Below, in pieces: positions 1 through 9,065 of a stretch of DNA of 37,193 bases. Made by a program: the position numbers and the translations under genes. This DNA is from Lachnospiraceae bacterium UBA3814 (GTDB lineage: Bacteria > Bacillota > Clostridia > Lachnospirales > Lachnospiraceae), in NCBI GenBank assembly GCA_002368575.1, contig DFEA01000106.1, positions 6,721 through 43,913 of the forward strand, written 5' to 3'. Every line of letters starts with the position of its first letter. Position 1 is the stretch's first letter. A model generated the notes under the pieces. The model worked only from the letters and a program-made list of their open reading frames with translations. It made no database searches and had not been told where the DNA came from.

Positions 1-535
1 AGGGGCCGTCCATCTCATTGCCCATACACCAGAGCTTTATATCATAGGGCTCCGTGTCGCCGTGCTTTCTTCTGAGATCGGCATAATAGCTGTCCGTATC
101 AAGGTTGCAGTACTCAAGAAGGTTTAAGGCCGCGTCCGTACCCCTGGTCCCAAGGTTTACAGCCATCATCACCTGGGAGCCGGCCTTTTTTGCCCATTTT
201 GAAAATTCATTTATCCCTACCTCGTTGGGCTCAAGAGTCCTCCAGGCCATATCAAGCCTCTGCTTTCTCTCCTCCTTAGGGCCCACGCTGTCCTCCCAGA
301 AGAAATTGGAAACATAATTCCCCCCGGGATATCTTACTACGGGAACGTTCAGCTCCCTTACCAGCTCAAGAACGTCCGTCCTGAACCCGTCCTCATCCGC
401 ACTTTCGTGCTCCGGCTGGTATATCCCGGTATATACCGCCCTTCCCAGATGCTCGATAAAGGAGCCGTAGATACGGTCGTCTATCTTTGAGATACGGAAA
501 TCCCTGTCAACTGTCAGCTTCGTTTTCTGTGCCAT
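1..535 (-). CDS. abfA: GH51 alpha-L-arabinofuranosidase, N-terminal part (runs off the window)
   Basis: The first 178 residues of a glycoside hydrolase family 51 enzyme, which removes terminal arabinofuranosyl groups from arabinan or arabinoxylan oligosaccharides, usually in the cytoplasm. Diagnostic blocks are GSFIEHLGRAVYTGIY (about residues 24-39), RYPGGNFVSNFFWEDSVGP (68-86) and CMGNEMDG (171-178). E175 in the last block matches the family's general acid/base. The nucleophile and C-terminal beta domain lie beyond position 1. The ATG at 533-535 is preceded by GGGAGGA at good spacing. The gene follows the membrane protein at 578-2419 by 42 bases on the same strand and may be read from the same transcript. 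There is no visible signal peptide. Confidence 0.93.
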   Translation of the reverse strand, partial: MAQKTKLTVDRDFRISKIDDRIYGSFIEHLGRAVYTGIYQPEHESADEDGFRTDVLELVRELNVPVVRYPGGNYVSNFFWEDSVGPKEERKQRLDMAWRTLEPNEVGINEFSKWAKKAGSQVMMAVNLGTRGTDAALNLLEYCNLDTDSYYADLRRKHGDTEPYDIKLWCMGNEMDGP

Positions 536-577
536 GTAAATCCTCCCATTTAAAACCTAAAACCCACAGTCCGCAGA

Positions 578-2419
578 TCACGTACCGCTACGAATATACA
601 GACCGTTTATTTCCGGAACGCTTACGAAATCGGACGGGATATCATAGATAGATATATCCTCGTAGCTTTGTTCATGCCCGGAAAAGTATATATAATCCGT
701 ATTCTGGCCTTCTATCGTCTCCCTTAATACCCCGGGACGTTCAGACAGCTCATAATCCCCGCTGCTGAAGGAGGTCACGATGTTCGGAATAAATTCATAA
801 TCCATACTTCTTTCATACATGGGATCGTCAGCCTTATAAACGACGACCATATTTCCCTTCGGATAGCCCGCCTCATGAAAGGCAGCAAGCTCCCTTGCCA
901 CCTCCTGCCTGGTGGCGTATTCCTCCGCGCGAAGGGACAGATACCTGTCCGGAATCAGCACATCAGGTAGAAACTGCCAGGGCAGGGTAAGGGCTAAGAG
1001 CACCGGCACCCCGAATATCACAAATTTATCGGCCTTCCTGTCCAAGGCGGGAAGGGTAAGCATGAATAAAAGCACATAGCCCGTCATCAGCGAATAGGTC
1101 CCGAAATACCTGTCAAGGCTCGACAGGCTCTCCGCCTCCCACGGGTCAAAAATGAAAATATAGGTGTAGCTTAAGATAAGGATATATCCTAAGAGTCCCA
1201 GTCCGCAGACAAATATGCCCGTCATGATTCGTCTGGTAAGAACCTTCTTCATGTAAAACCATACCGCAGTAAGCAGCGCGATCACTGTGATCCCCGCAAG
1301 GCTCAGACCGAAGCGGCTTAGATTTGTCGGCATTGAAAAAATGCTTTTCAGTATCCCCGAAAGTGTCTGCCCTCCGTATTCCGGTATGGCAAGGCTTCCT
1401 TCTTTGATATTTGAAAACAACCGGTTGCTCAGGTAGGTAGTGTTTCCGTTCCTTTCACAGAATATCCTCCAGCTTAAAAATGCGCCCGCATTCAGTATGA
1501 CACAGCTTCCGAAAAGCGCAAGCTCCCTCCGGTCGCGCGCCTTTTCCGATACCAGAAGGTCACAGAGCCACAGCGCAAGGCAGACACCGGTAAAATAAAA
1601 CGCGATGGACTTTATGAGCGTAAGGCACAATAAGGAAACGATGATCTCATAATACCCGAAGAGATCGTCCTTTCTCCTGACCGTTATCTTTAAGGCCGCA
1701 TAGGCAAAGAGCAGCCCCATGACCGTATCCATGGAAAGGCTTTCCAGGATCTCGAACAGAAAGAGGAACGGAAGGATCAGGGCCGAGAGCCCCGTAATGA
1801 CCCGCCTGATACCCCCGGTATCATTCATTCTCTTAAACAGCGGAAGAATGAGTACATATATCAGTACTATCTTGTACTGAAACATCATAGGCTCGGAAAA
1901 GGTGCTTCCCTGAAACCCCCAGTAGAAAAAAAGCTGGAGCAGGGGCAGATAGCTTTTGTAATGAGTGGCAAGCTCCGAGCCCACAGGCATAGTGCCATAG
2001 TAGTAGCAATCCTTCGGAAAGGTGGCATTATAGTGAAAATCATCCCACACATTCACAAAGTGAGTGCTGAAGCATATACACATCACAACACAGACTGTCA
2101 GAAAAAAAACAAACCCGGGATGCCCTGCCGCCTTAAGGCAGGCCCTCCCGAAAAACCCCCTGATCTCCGCCGCGCTGTGTCTGCCGGACTGCATAAAGGG
2201 CCTTACCCTGATAATAAGTACGACTGAAAAAGCAACGGCTATCAGCAAAAAAAAGAACAGAGAAGCCGTAAAGGCATGATGTGATTTCTTCAGAATGCCA
2301 AGAGCATAAAGGCCCAGCATAAATGACATTATATAAGGCGGGAATACCTCCTCCGGATCCTTTGAAAGGATATAGGACAGCATTAATCCTGTTATCAGCA
2401 GTAATAGTAAGCCGTTCAT
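578..2419 (-). CDS. Polytopic membrane protein, GT-C glycosyltransferase-like
   Basis: A 613-residue integral membrane protein with roughly 12 hydrophobic segments and a C-terminal soluble region from about residue 500. After the third or fourth segment, an extracytoplasmic loop carries VWDDFHYNATFPKD (about residues 123-136). An acidic pair in this position is typical of GT-C glycosyltransferases that use lipid-phosphate sugar donors, so transfer of sugars to surface glycans is the best guess; this is inference. It follows the TSCPD gene by 29 bases. The ATG at 2417-2419 has no strong ribosome-binding site, so the start is uncertain by a few codons. Its position behind a sugar aminotransferase fits cell-surface polysaccharide or protein glycosylation. 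Confidence 0.6.
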   Translation of the reverse strand: MNGLLLLLITGLMLSYILSKDPEEVFPPYIMSFMLGLYALGILKKSHHAFTASLFFFLLIAVAFSVVLIIRVRPFMQSGRHSAAEIRGFFGRACLKAAGHPGFVFFLTVCVVMCICFSTHFVNVWDDFHYNATFPKDCYYYGTMPVGSELATHYKSYLPLLQLFFYWGFQGSTFSEPMMFQYKIVLIYVLILPLFKRMNDTGGIRRVITGLSALILPFLFLFEILESLSMDTVMGLLFAYAALKITVRRKDDLFGYYEIIVSLLCLTLIKSIAFYFTGVCLALWLCDLLVSEKARDRRELALFGSCVILNAGAFLSWRIFCERNGNTTYLSNRLFSNIKEGSLAIPEYGGQTLSGILKSIFSMPTNLSRFGLSLAGITVIALLTAVWFYMKKVLTRRIMTGIFVCGLGLLGYILILSYTYIFIFDPWEAESLSSLDRYFGTYSLMTGYVLLFMLTLPALDRKADKFVIFGVPVLLALTLPWQFLPDVLIPDRYLSLRAEEYATRQEVARELAAFHEAGYPKGNMVVVYKADDPMYERSMDYEFIPNIVTSFSSGDYELSERPGVLRETIEGQNTDYIYFSGHEQSYEDISIYDIPSDFVSVPEINGLYIRSGT

Positions 2420-2448
2420 GATAATTATGCTTTGTCGGCAGGCTCCGC

Positions 2449-2715
2449 TCAGTTTGCCCGGCGGGCCGCTTCCTTCTCCTTATAGCCCTTAAGCGCCTTC
2501 GCAAGCTGATCCGGGCAGGAGGTCCCGCGTCCGGCGCAGTCTATCCCCTCAAGCCTGGAAATTGCGTCATTTATGTCCATGCCCTCCACAAGCCTTGCAA
2601 CGCCCTGGGTGTTTCCGCTGCAGCCGCCCGCAAACCTGACGTTTTTTATGATATTTCCCTCTACCTCAAAATCAATGGCCCTTGAACAGGTCCCTTTCGT
2701 TATATACCTTTCCAT
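2449..2715 (-). CDS. Small TSCPD-domain protein (TIGR03905-like)
   Basis: An 88-residue protein with the TSCPD motif (GRGTSCPDQLAKAL) near the C-terminus, after a conserved block (ITKGTCSRAIDF, then VRFAGGCSGNTQGV). Small stand-alone TSCPD proteins are common in Clostridia, and a related domain occurs in some ribonucleotide reductases; the role is not established. The four cysteines suggest metal or redox chemistry, but this is inference. The ATG at 2713-2715 is chosen because AGGAGG lies just upstream; an in-frame TTG at 2725-2727 would put that Shine-Dalgarno inside the gene. It starts 23 bases after the aminotransferase and is co-directional with it. Confidence 0.8.
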   Translation of the reverse strand: MERYITKGTCSRAIDFEVEGNIIKNVRFAGGCSGNTQGVARLVEGMDINDAISRLEGIDCAGRGTSCPDQLAKALKGYKEKEAARRAN

Positions 2716-2738
2716 GATCCTCCTCAATTATACCTTCC

Positions 2739-4031
2739 TTACCCGAAGCACCTTTTTACGATCTCTATGACCCCATCCTGCTCTTCCTCAGTCATCTTTA
2801 TGTCGGAGGGCAGACACAGCCCTCTTTCAAAGATATCGGAGGAAACATCCCGGGCCTTCCCCATGTCGATATAGGCGTTGCTCCTTCCTCTTCCGTTTCC
2901 GTCCGCCATGATAAAGCTGTTCATCCTGTATATGGGCTGGGCATGCATGGGCTTCCATATGGGACGTCCCTCGGCATTGAACTCAGCCATAGCCTCCAGT
3001 ATCTCCGTCGGGCAGGTTTTCCCCGGTTCGCTTATGTAAAGAGCACTCCTTTCTCCCCTTACCGTACTGCACATGGCCTCCTTATCAATAAGCAGACAGC
3101 TGAGCCAGAAGTTAGGCTCCGAGACCTCTGCGTCATAAGGGTTCATGGAAACGGGAAGTTCCTTAAAGCCCTCCCTGTAGCGCTCATATATCTCCTTTTT
3201 CCTTGCGATATGCTCCTTAAGATGTGGGAGCTGGCCCCTGATTATTCCCGCGACGACGTTTGATATCCTGTAATTATAGCCAATCTCCTCATGCTCATAC
3301 CAGGGAGCGGCCTCCCTTGACTGTGTGGACCACTTCCTGACCCTTTCGGCATCCTCTTTGGAATCGGTAAGGAACATTCCTCCTCCCGAGCCTGTGATTA
3401 TCTTGTTCCCGTTAAAGGATACGGCATTGTAATCACCGAAGCTCCCGGTCTGCCTTCCCTTGTAAAGAGCCCCCATGGATTCGGCGGCATCCTCTATGAA
3501 GAGGGCCCCGTGCCTCCTGCAGATCTCCTTAAGCTCGTCAAGCCTTCCCGGAGTTCCGTACAGATGCGCCATTATAACGAGCCTTACCTCCGGATACAGT
3601 GAAAAAGCCGCCTCCAAAGCCTGCGGGTCCATGTTCCAGGTATCCCTCTCCGTGTCTATGAACACGGCCTCTCCGTCCTCGTATGCAACGGGATTTACGC
3701 TGGCATCAAAGGTAATATCCGAGCAGAACACCCTTTTCCCCTTAAGCGTTCCCTCATTGGGCTTCGGCATCCCGTAAAGCCTTTCTCCGGCAAGCTTTGT
3801 CGCCATATGAAGGGCCGCGGTCCCGTTGGTGAGACCGACCGCGTATTTACAGCCGATAAGCTTAGCCGTCATTTCCTCGATCTCATCTATGTTATGACCT
3901 GCCGTTGTTACCCAGTTCGTTCTGAAGGCATCCTCTATAAACTCCCTCTCCTCCCCGTGCATGGTGGGTGTGGCGAGGAAGACCTTTTTCTCAAAGCGCT
4001 TTATCCCGGAAAAATCCTTTGTACTGTGCAT
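2739..4031 (-). CDS. DegT/DnrJ/EryC1/StrS-family PLP aminotransferase
   Basis: A 430-residue fold-type I, PLP-dependent aminotransferase of the sugar-nucleotide family, which converts keto-sugar nucleotides to amino sugars. The N-terminal block FLATPTMHGEEREFI is typical. The cofactor-pocket block IEDAAESMGA is present, and the Schiff-base lysine is K200 in SFNGNKIITGSGGG. The length is a little above the usual 370-400. The ATG at 4029-4031 is chosen over an upstream in-frame start because AAAGGAG sits about 7 bases before it. Its own promoter lies at 4094-4123. It leads a unit with the TSCPD protein and the GT-C-like protein, consistent with surface-glycan synthesis, perhaps of a bacillosamine-like sugar (inference). 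Confidence 0.88.
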   Translation of the reverse strand: MHSTKDFSGIKRFEKKVFLATPTMHGEEREFIEDAFRTNWVTTAGHNIDEIEEMTAKLIGCKYAVGLTNGTAALHMATKLAGERLYGMPKPNEGTLKGKRVFCSDITFDASVNPVAYEDGEAVFIDTERDTWNMDPQALEAAFSLYPEVRLVIMAHLYGTPGRLDELKEICRRHGALFIEDAAESMGALYKGRQTGSFGDYNAVSFNGNKIITGSGGGMFLTDSKEDAERVRKWSTQSREAAPWYEHEEIGYNYRISNVVAGIIRGQLPHLKEHIARKKEIYERYREGFKELPVSMNPYDAEVSEPNFWLSCLLIDKEAMCSTVRGERSALYISEPGKTCPTEILEAMAEFNAEGRPIWKPMHAQPIYRMNSFIMADGNGRGRSNAYIDMGKARDVSSDIFERGLCLPSDIKMTEEEQDGVIEIVKRCFG

Positions 4032-4093
4032 GGTATGCTTCTCCTTTTGCAGTAGACAGCTCCGCATTCATTAATGAAAGCAGCTGTCCTATA

Positions 4094-4123
4094 ATTGTAC
4101 GCTTACCCTGCGGGCCCTGTCAA
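4094..4123 (-). promoter_or_regulatory. Sigma-A promoter of the aminotransferase unit
   Basis: Minus strand: TTGACA (-35, 4118-4123), 18-base spacer, TACAAT (-10, 4094-4099). This puts the transcript start near 4087, about 55 bases before the aminotransferase ATG. It separates this unit from the ABC/kinase operon ending at 4158. Confidence 0.75.
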
Positions 4124-4157
4124 GCATACTGAACCCGTATCGGGGGTTATGAGGGTA

Positions 4158-6392
4158 TTAAGCGATTGCCCTGACCTGTATCAGGAAGGCTCTCAGGGTC
4201 CTTATAAGCAGCTCTTTCTCAACCGGCAATGAAAGATGCCCGTTTACCCCAGCCTCAAATGCCTTTTCCCTGTCGTCCTCCAGGATATCCGCGGTAAGGA
4301 GCACCACGGGAATGGTTGAAAGCCCGGCATCGGACATTCCCCTTATCCTCTGCGCAAGCTCATAGCCGTCAAAATCCCCCAGGGCGGTATCAGTAAAAAT
4401 GATATCGTATGGAGCCGCAGAGGAGGCGATCACCATTTCGATCGCTTTTTCACCGTTTTCGGCTCTGAAGACTGTCGCTCCGAGGCTTCCTATAAGCTTC
4501 TCCGTTTCAGATATCCCCCTCTCGTCAGCCCCTGCCAGAAGGACCGACACACCCTCAAAGGAAGACTCTGTCTCCCTGCGCTTTTTAATCTGAGCCTCCG
4601 CCCTTGGATCGGTCTCCTCGTTCTGAAGCCTCAGGGTAAGCGTCATCACAAATTCCGCACCCCGTTTTGAGGCTTCGGCGGACAGGTCGCCGCCCATGGC
4701 AGCCGTAAGTCCCTTAGCCACCGAAAGTCCCAGCCCCGCGCCGGCCCTTGTTCTGCGGACCTTTTCCGTGTCAGGCTGCTTTCCCTTCACAAAGGCCTCA
4801 AACATTTTTCCGGCTATCTCCGGCTCTATTCCGGGGCCGCTGTCCTTAACCCTGAATTCATAAAGGCCGTAGCCCCTTCTTGTGCTTTCAAGCTGGTTCA
4901 GGGTCATCCTTACCTCTCCGCGCTCAGGCGTAAAGCGTATCGCATTATCGGCAAGATTGATGAGAACCTGGATAAGCCTCAGCCTGTCGCAGAGGACCCT
5001 GCTGTCCTTCATCTCTCCGCTCCTTATCAGAAGCCTTATATTCTTCCTCTCGGCCTCATCGGATACCACGGCATCGACCGAATCCAGTATGGAATACAGA
5101 TCCTCGGGCTTATTGTCTATCCTCACGCTTCCGCTCTCTATCCTTGCCGCCTCCAATATATTGCTGAGAAGGGCCTTAAGGCTGCGGCATCCGCGCACCG
5201 CCCTCTCAAGATAGTCGGCAGACACGTCCGGATCCTCGAAATTGCTGACAGCAAGCTCCGCATTCTCCGTTATGGAATTTACAGGCCCTGCGAGCTCTTC
5301 CGAAAGACGGCTTAAAAACCTTGTCTTTGCCGCATTTGAGGAGATCGCCTGCTTCTTTTCCTTAAGCATAAGGGCCCTTTCCGATTCGACCGTGAGATTT
5401 TCACGATCCACCGCCTGAAGGTTATGATAAAGCCTCTCCGTCAGCCTTTCATTGTACCCGGCCCTTTTCCGTTCATCGAAATGGAGGTACCCCGTAAAGG
5501 CCGCAAAGCCGGCCGCAAAAAGCACAAGCACCGCTATCCAGGGGAAGGCTGCAAAAACGCCGGTAAGGCCCATGCTCTCATAACGATACCTTATCCATTT
5601 CCTTCCAAGCTCTTCAAGCCTGCCCTCCTTGTAAAGGGTCTTAAGGGCTATGTTCAGCCGGTTCCTGAGGTCAACGTTTTTTGTGCCAAGTGCCGCGTAC
5701 AGCCATTTGCGGGAGATCTCACACCCCGGATACACGCCCTTTATACCATATTCGTCAAGAACGTACATCCCCGTTTCCACGGGACAGATACCGTAATCAA
5801 ACCTTCCCTGGGCTATCCCCTCAAGGATTTCCTTACAGGAGCCGACCACCGAAAGCTCCTGCTCAAGCGACAGCCCGGGAAAGCCCCGCATAGCTGCCAC
5901 GCTGCTGTTATAGAGATCTCCTTCGTCTGCGCCCTTACTCCTTCCGTATATCACATAGGTAAGGCTCCCGGTGGGAACGGTAAGGATGATGCCCTTTTCC
6001 TCCTCCGTACCATCGGCCTCATATCCAAGCAGCACATCCACCTGCCCCCCGTTCAGGGCATGAAGCGCCGTTTCGGGATCGGAAAGCTCAAGAGAAGCAT
6101 TCTGCGAAAGCTTGTCCGAAAGCTCGTTTAAGAGCTCCGCATCATAGCCCTGAAGGCTGCCGTCTCTTCCCGTATAGGAAAAGGGCCTGCGGTCGTTTGC
6201 GGCTGCCGCCGTAAAGCCCCGGTCATAGGTGCCGTTTCCCGTTTGCTCCGATACCCCGGGATTGCCTGTATACACGCTGTTTACAAACAAAAAAAGAAGC
6301 ACAAGCCCCACAGAGGCAGCAAGTATGACTGCCGCCCCCGAAAGGACTGTATGCTTTCTTCTTTCAAATATGCTTTTTCTGCCCCTGACCAT
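4158..6392 (-). CDS. Hybrid sensor kinase-like protein with SBP_bac_3 sensor; phosphotransfer sites degenerate
   Basis: A 744-residue protein. Order: TM helix 16-37, extracytoplasmic SBP_bac_3-like domain about 58-270, TM 280-302, coiled linker, HisKA-like region about 352-415, HATPase_c 470-590, receiver 614-740. The ATP site looks intact: N box NLADNAIRFT, G1 DSGPGI, G2 GAGLGLS. In the H box the usual SHEIRTP reads SEELAGP, so E365 stands where the phosphorylated histidine should be. The receiver keeps an aspartate (IIFTD, D668) and a threonine (LLTAD), but the acidic pair is replaced (LLAGAD) and the conserved lysine is leucine (HLSLPV). It follows the 155-residue protein by 2 bases and is the last gene of the ABC-importer operon. 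Its solute-binding domain suggests sensing of a small molecule, with output by conformation rather than phosphorelay (inference). Confidence 0.88.
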   Translation of the reverse strand: MVRGRKSIFERRKHTVLSGAAVILAASVGLVLLFLFVNSVYTGNPGVSEQTGNGTYDRGFTAAAANDRRPFSYTGRDGSLQGYDAELLNELSDKLSQNASLELSDPETALHALNGGQVDVLLGYEADGTEEEKGIILTVPTGSLTYVIYGRSKGADEGDLYNSSVAAMRGFPGLSLEQELSVVGSCKEILEGIAQGRFDYGICPVETGMYVLDEYGIKGVYPGCEISRKWLYAALGTKNVDLRNRLNIALKTLYKEGRLEELGRKWIRYRYESMGLTGVFAAFPWIAVLVLFAAGFAAFTGYLHFDERKRAGYNERLTERLYHNLQAVDRENLTVESERALMLKEKKQAISSNAAKTRFLSRLSEELAGPVNSITENAELAVSNFEDPDVSADYLERAVRGCRSLKALLSNILEAARIESGSVRIDNKPEDLYSILDSVDAVVSDEAERKNIRLLIRSGEMKDSRVLCDRLRLIQVLINLADNAIRFTPERGEVRMTLNQLESTRRGYGLYEFRVKDSGPGIEPEIAGKMFEAFVKGKQPDTEKVRRTRAGAGLGLSVAKGLTAAMGGDLSAEASKRGAEFVMTLTLRLQNEETDPRAEAQIKKRRETESSFEGVSVLLAGADERGISETEKLIGSLGATVFRAENGEKAIEMVIASSAAPYDIIFTDTALGDFDGYELAQRIRGMSDAGLSTIPVVLLTADILEDDREKAFEAGVNGHLSLPVEKELLIRTLRAFLIQVRAIA

Positions 6393-6394
6393 TA

Positions 6395-6862
6395 TTACAG
6401 ATCTTCCATTACAAACTCATCAGTGACGACTTCTTCGCTCTCCTCCGCTTCCGGCTCGGGAGCCTGTACGAATTCGGACAGATACGCCTCGGGAGGAAGG
6501 CCCGCCATCATGGCCGGGATATTTAAGATGATGCCGTCCATGGAATAGGGAAGGCTTAAGGAAACCGCGTGTGCGGTAGGCTCATCGCCCTTCTCCTTCG
6601 TCATCTCAACCACCATGGAAAAGCTCTGCCCCATGGTATCGGCCATTCCGCGCTCATCCTCATAAAGCTTTGCCGCCTTCTCGCCGTTTACCTTCACCTC
6701 TATCTTGTATACAGCAGGATAGGTCTCTCCGGAAAAATCCACAGCCTTATTGTCAAAGTATACCGTATGTCCTCTTCCGGTAATAAAGCAGATAACTGCT
6801 ATCACAAGCAATAAGAGAACCAGGCACATCCTTATGATTATAGTTTTCTTCCCTGAACTCAT
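6395..6862 (-). CDS. Small membrane-anchored protein of unknown function in the ABC operon
   Basis: A 155-residue protein with one hydrophobic segment at about residues 8-28 and an extracytoplasmic remainder. The middle is beta-rich (YPAVYKIEVKVNGEKAA, then MVVEMTKEKGD), and the C-terminus is acidic (PEPEAEESEEVV). I do not recognise a characterised family. The ATG overlaps the permease stop by 4 bases (ATGA) with GGAGG upstream, and the kinase-like gene starts 2 bases after its stop, so translation of all three is probably coupled. It may be an accessory part of the transporter or a link between transporter and sensor; this is inference from position. Confidence 0.75.
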   Translation of the reverse strand: MSSGKKTIIIRMCLVLLLLVIAVICFITGRGHTVYFDNKAVDFSGETYPAVYKIEVKVNGEKAAKLYEDERGMADTMGQSFSMVVEMTKEKGDEPTAHAVSLSLPYSMDGIILNIPAMMAGLPPEAYLSEFVQAPEPEAEESEEVVTDEFVMEDL

Positions 6863-7986
6863 GCTGCTTCCTCCCCGGTACCCTGTTCGAGCTTAAGCTG
6901 CTCTCCGACCCTGCTCCTTGCCCTTCTCTTCTTGGTCTCGTACATGACAAGAGCAATGGTGATAACGGCGTAGGAAACAAATACACGGAAATACTCGCCT
7001 ATCATGGAATCGCCCGTTATCCTGGCCCCTGCGGCCGGCGCCACTATGAACATCATGTGAAAGAGCGTAACTCCAAGAAAGACGTTTCCTATGGAAGCCC
7101 TGTCAACGCTCGCCCCTCCGACAAGGAGAGCCGCGATACAGAACATCCCAATCTGGGAATGTGAGCTGTAGGTCGCTATATTGCCCATGTTCTGAAGATA
7201 GATGACCATACCGATATCCGCAAGGATCGTTGAGATCACTATTGATATGATACGGGTCCTTTCAACATTTATGCCCGAATCCTTTGCCACCTCCATATCC
7301 TGTCCTACCGCTCTCATATCCTGTCCCAGCTTGGTCTTCCTGAACCAGATGATGAAAAAGCAGAGGATGGCAATGATAATGAAGGTCATCACCGGGATAT
7401 CGGCTCCGAAAAGCTTTAAGGGGATGAGCTTGTCAAGCTTCTGTCTCATTCTTAAAAGGCTTACCGTGTTCCTTATCCCGTAGCCTCTGGGGAGCTTTAT
7501 GTTGGAATGCTTTATCGGGATTATCGAGCCCATCATGTAAAGCACCACCAGCTGGTAAATACCGTTTATAAAGAAGCTCATTATATAGCTGGTTATCATC
7601 TCCCTGCCCCTGGCCATGTTAAGTATCCTTCCGCAGAAAAGACCAAGGCCGACGGCGATGGGGAGCGAAATGATCACCGCAAGGATCATCGCGGGGATCC
7701 CTACGATCTGCCAGTCACACACAAGGATCAGCCCTATCTCCCCCGCCATGGCACCGAGTGTCATGCCGAAGTTGAGCCCCATTCCGGCCATAACGGGGAT
7801 GAGAAGGCTTAAGATAAGGAAGGTGTTCCTGCCTATCCTTGTTATTATCTCGTTGAACAGATAGCTCGGGGAAAAGCCTGCCAGCGGAATGCACACGGCA
7901 CAGATGATGATGAACATTATCGGTACGGAGTTATTCCTGATAAGCTCAGCTGCGTTTACGGCGGTTTTCTGTTTATTCACACTCAT
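6859..7986 (-). CDS. ABC transporter permease, RbsC/BPD_transp_2 type (second permease)
   Basis: A 375-residue polytopic permease with 8-10 hydrophobic segments. The region AVGQDMEVAKDSGINVERTRIISI is the cytoplasmic coupling loop typical of the sugar/nucleoside permease family, and LLVGGASVDRASIGNVFLG is the conserved late block. It is paired with a second, different permease just upstream, implying a heterodimeric channel. The ATG at 7984-7986 overlaps the first permease's stop by 4 bases and follows GGAGGGAGG. The substrate cannot be read from the sequence. Confidence 0.9.
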   Translation of the reverse strand: MSVNKQKTAVNAAELIRNNSVPIMFIIICAVCIPLAGFSPSYLFNEIITRIGRNTFLILSLLIPVMAGMGLNFGMTLGAMAGEIGLILVCDWQIVGIPAMILAVIISLPIAVGLGLFCGRILNMARGREMITSYIMSFFINGIYQLVVLYMMGSIIPIKHSNIKLPRGYGIRNTVSLLRMRQKLDKLIPLKLFGADIPVMTFIIIAILCFFIIWFRKTKLGQDMRAVGQDMEVAKDSGINVERTRIISIVISTILADIGMVIYLQNMGNIATYSSHSQIGMFCIAALLVGGASVDRASIGNVFLGVTLFHMMFIVAPAAGARITGDSMIGEYFRVFVSYAVITIALVMYETKKRRARSRVGEQLKLEQGTGEEAA

Positions 7987-9056
7987 TTTCCTCCCTCCGT
8001 CTTTCTGGTAAGAGCATACAGGATCATTCCCTGAGAAGCTATTATCCTTACTACCTCACTCATATCCATATGCACCATATTGTTCATGACCGTAGGTGTC
8101 ATGGTGACTATTCCCTGAAACAGGAAGGTCCCTATTATGACATTTGCTATCGAAGCCTTGTTCACGCTGGCGCCGCCGATCAGTATGGCGGAAACGGCAG
8201 GCAGAGCCATATAGAAGGGAGCCATATACAGCTGGATGAAGCCGAATCCCTGCTCGTATACGAGGATCCCTATCGCGGCAAGCCAGGTTGACATAACTAC
8301 GGAAAGCAGTCTCATCTTATCTACATTTATCCCCGATGCCTTTGCGAAAACGGGGTTGGAGCCTACCGCGGTCATGGCCGTTCCGGTCTTTGTATGAAGG
8401 AAGGCCCACATCCCGAAGGCAAACAGGGCAAAAAACAGCAGCGCCCCCGTAGGAATCTCAAAATTTCCGAGCCTGATATGAAGGATCCGGGCAAGAGCCT
8501 GATTATAATAGCCCTCCAGAGAGATCGTTGTCCTTAAGCCCTTTCCGGCAAGCCCCCAGACCATGTTCGGCGAATCATAGGGAAGTAAGAGCCACATCAT
8601 GCACATGAAGGAAACGGATGAGAAGCCTACATAGGTGGCTATCATCATCTCCCCTCCCTTGATCCTGTTAAGAAGCCAGCCATACACCGACCCGAGCACA
8701 AGAGCAAAGGGTGTTGCGATAAGCATCGCCATCACAAAGGAAAAACCGCCCGTAAAGCCAAGCTCTATCGAAAGCGTAGCCCCTAAAAGTCCTGAGATGA
8801 TCCCCAGGGGAAGCCCGAAATTAAGGCCACAGCCCGAATGCACCATCGGGACCATTGCAAGCACCATTATGGCGTTCCAGCTGAACCTGTTTATGGTATT
8901 CGTCAGCTGGGTAGGAAGATCCGCCCCTACTATGGGCGCAAGTATGTAAAGTAGGAGAAGGAAGCCGGCTATTATGAGCCTCGGGAGCCCGAAGCTTTTG
9001 ACAAGACCGTCTATCCTTTCCTTAATGCTCTTGTTTTCTGTCACATTCTCGTTCAT
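7983..9056 (-). CDS. ABC transporter permease, RbsC/BPD_transp_2 type (first permease)
   Basis: A 357-residue permease with a short cytoplasmic N-terminus, about 9 membrane segments, the coupling-loop block TAVGSNPVFAKASGINVDKMRL and the late block AILIGGASVNKASIANVIIG. It resembles the other permease in these blocks but is clearly divergent, so the two probably form a heterodimer. The ATG at 9054-9056 is chosen because AGGTGG precedes it; in-frame GTG codons lie just upstream. It begins 9 bases after the ATPase stop and shares 4 bases with the next gene. Confidence 0.9.
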   Translation of the reverse strand: MNENVTENKSIKERIDGLVKSFGLPRLIIAGFLLLLYILAPIVGADLPTQLTNTINRFSWNAIMVLAMVPMVHSGCGLNFGLPLGIISGLLGATLSIELGFTGGFSFVMAMLIATPFALVLGSVYGWLLNRIKGGEMMIATYVGFSSVSFMCMMWLLLPYDSPNMVWGLAGKGLRTTISLEGYYNQALARILHIRLGNFEIPTGALLFFALFAFGMWAFLHTKTGTAMTAVGSNPVFAKASGINVDKMRLLSVVMSTWLAAIGILVYEQGFGFIQLYMAPFYMALPAVSAILIGGASVNKASIANVIIGTFLFQGIVTMTPTVMNNMVHMDMSEVVRIIASQGMILYALTRKTEGGK

Positions 9057-9065
9057 TGTCACCAC

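Noticed and set aside
4128..4150. Terminator after the kinase-like gene
   Set aside because: AACCC/GGGTT pair over only 5 bp with no U-tract on the minus strand.
5424..6131. Long plus-strand open frame inside the kinase-like gene
   Set aside because: Antisense to a gene with clear domains; no start site or motif.
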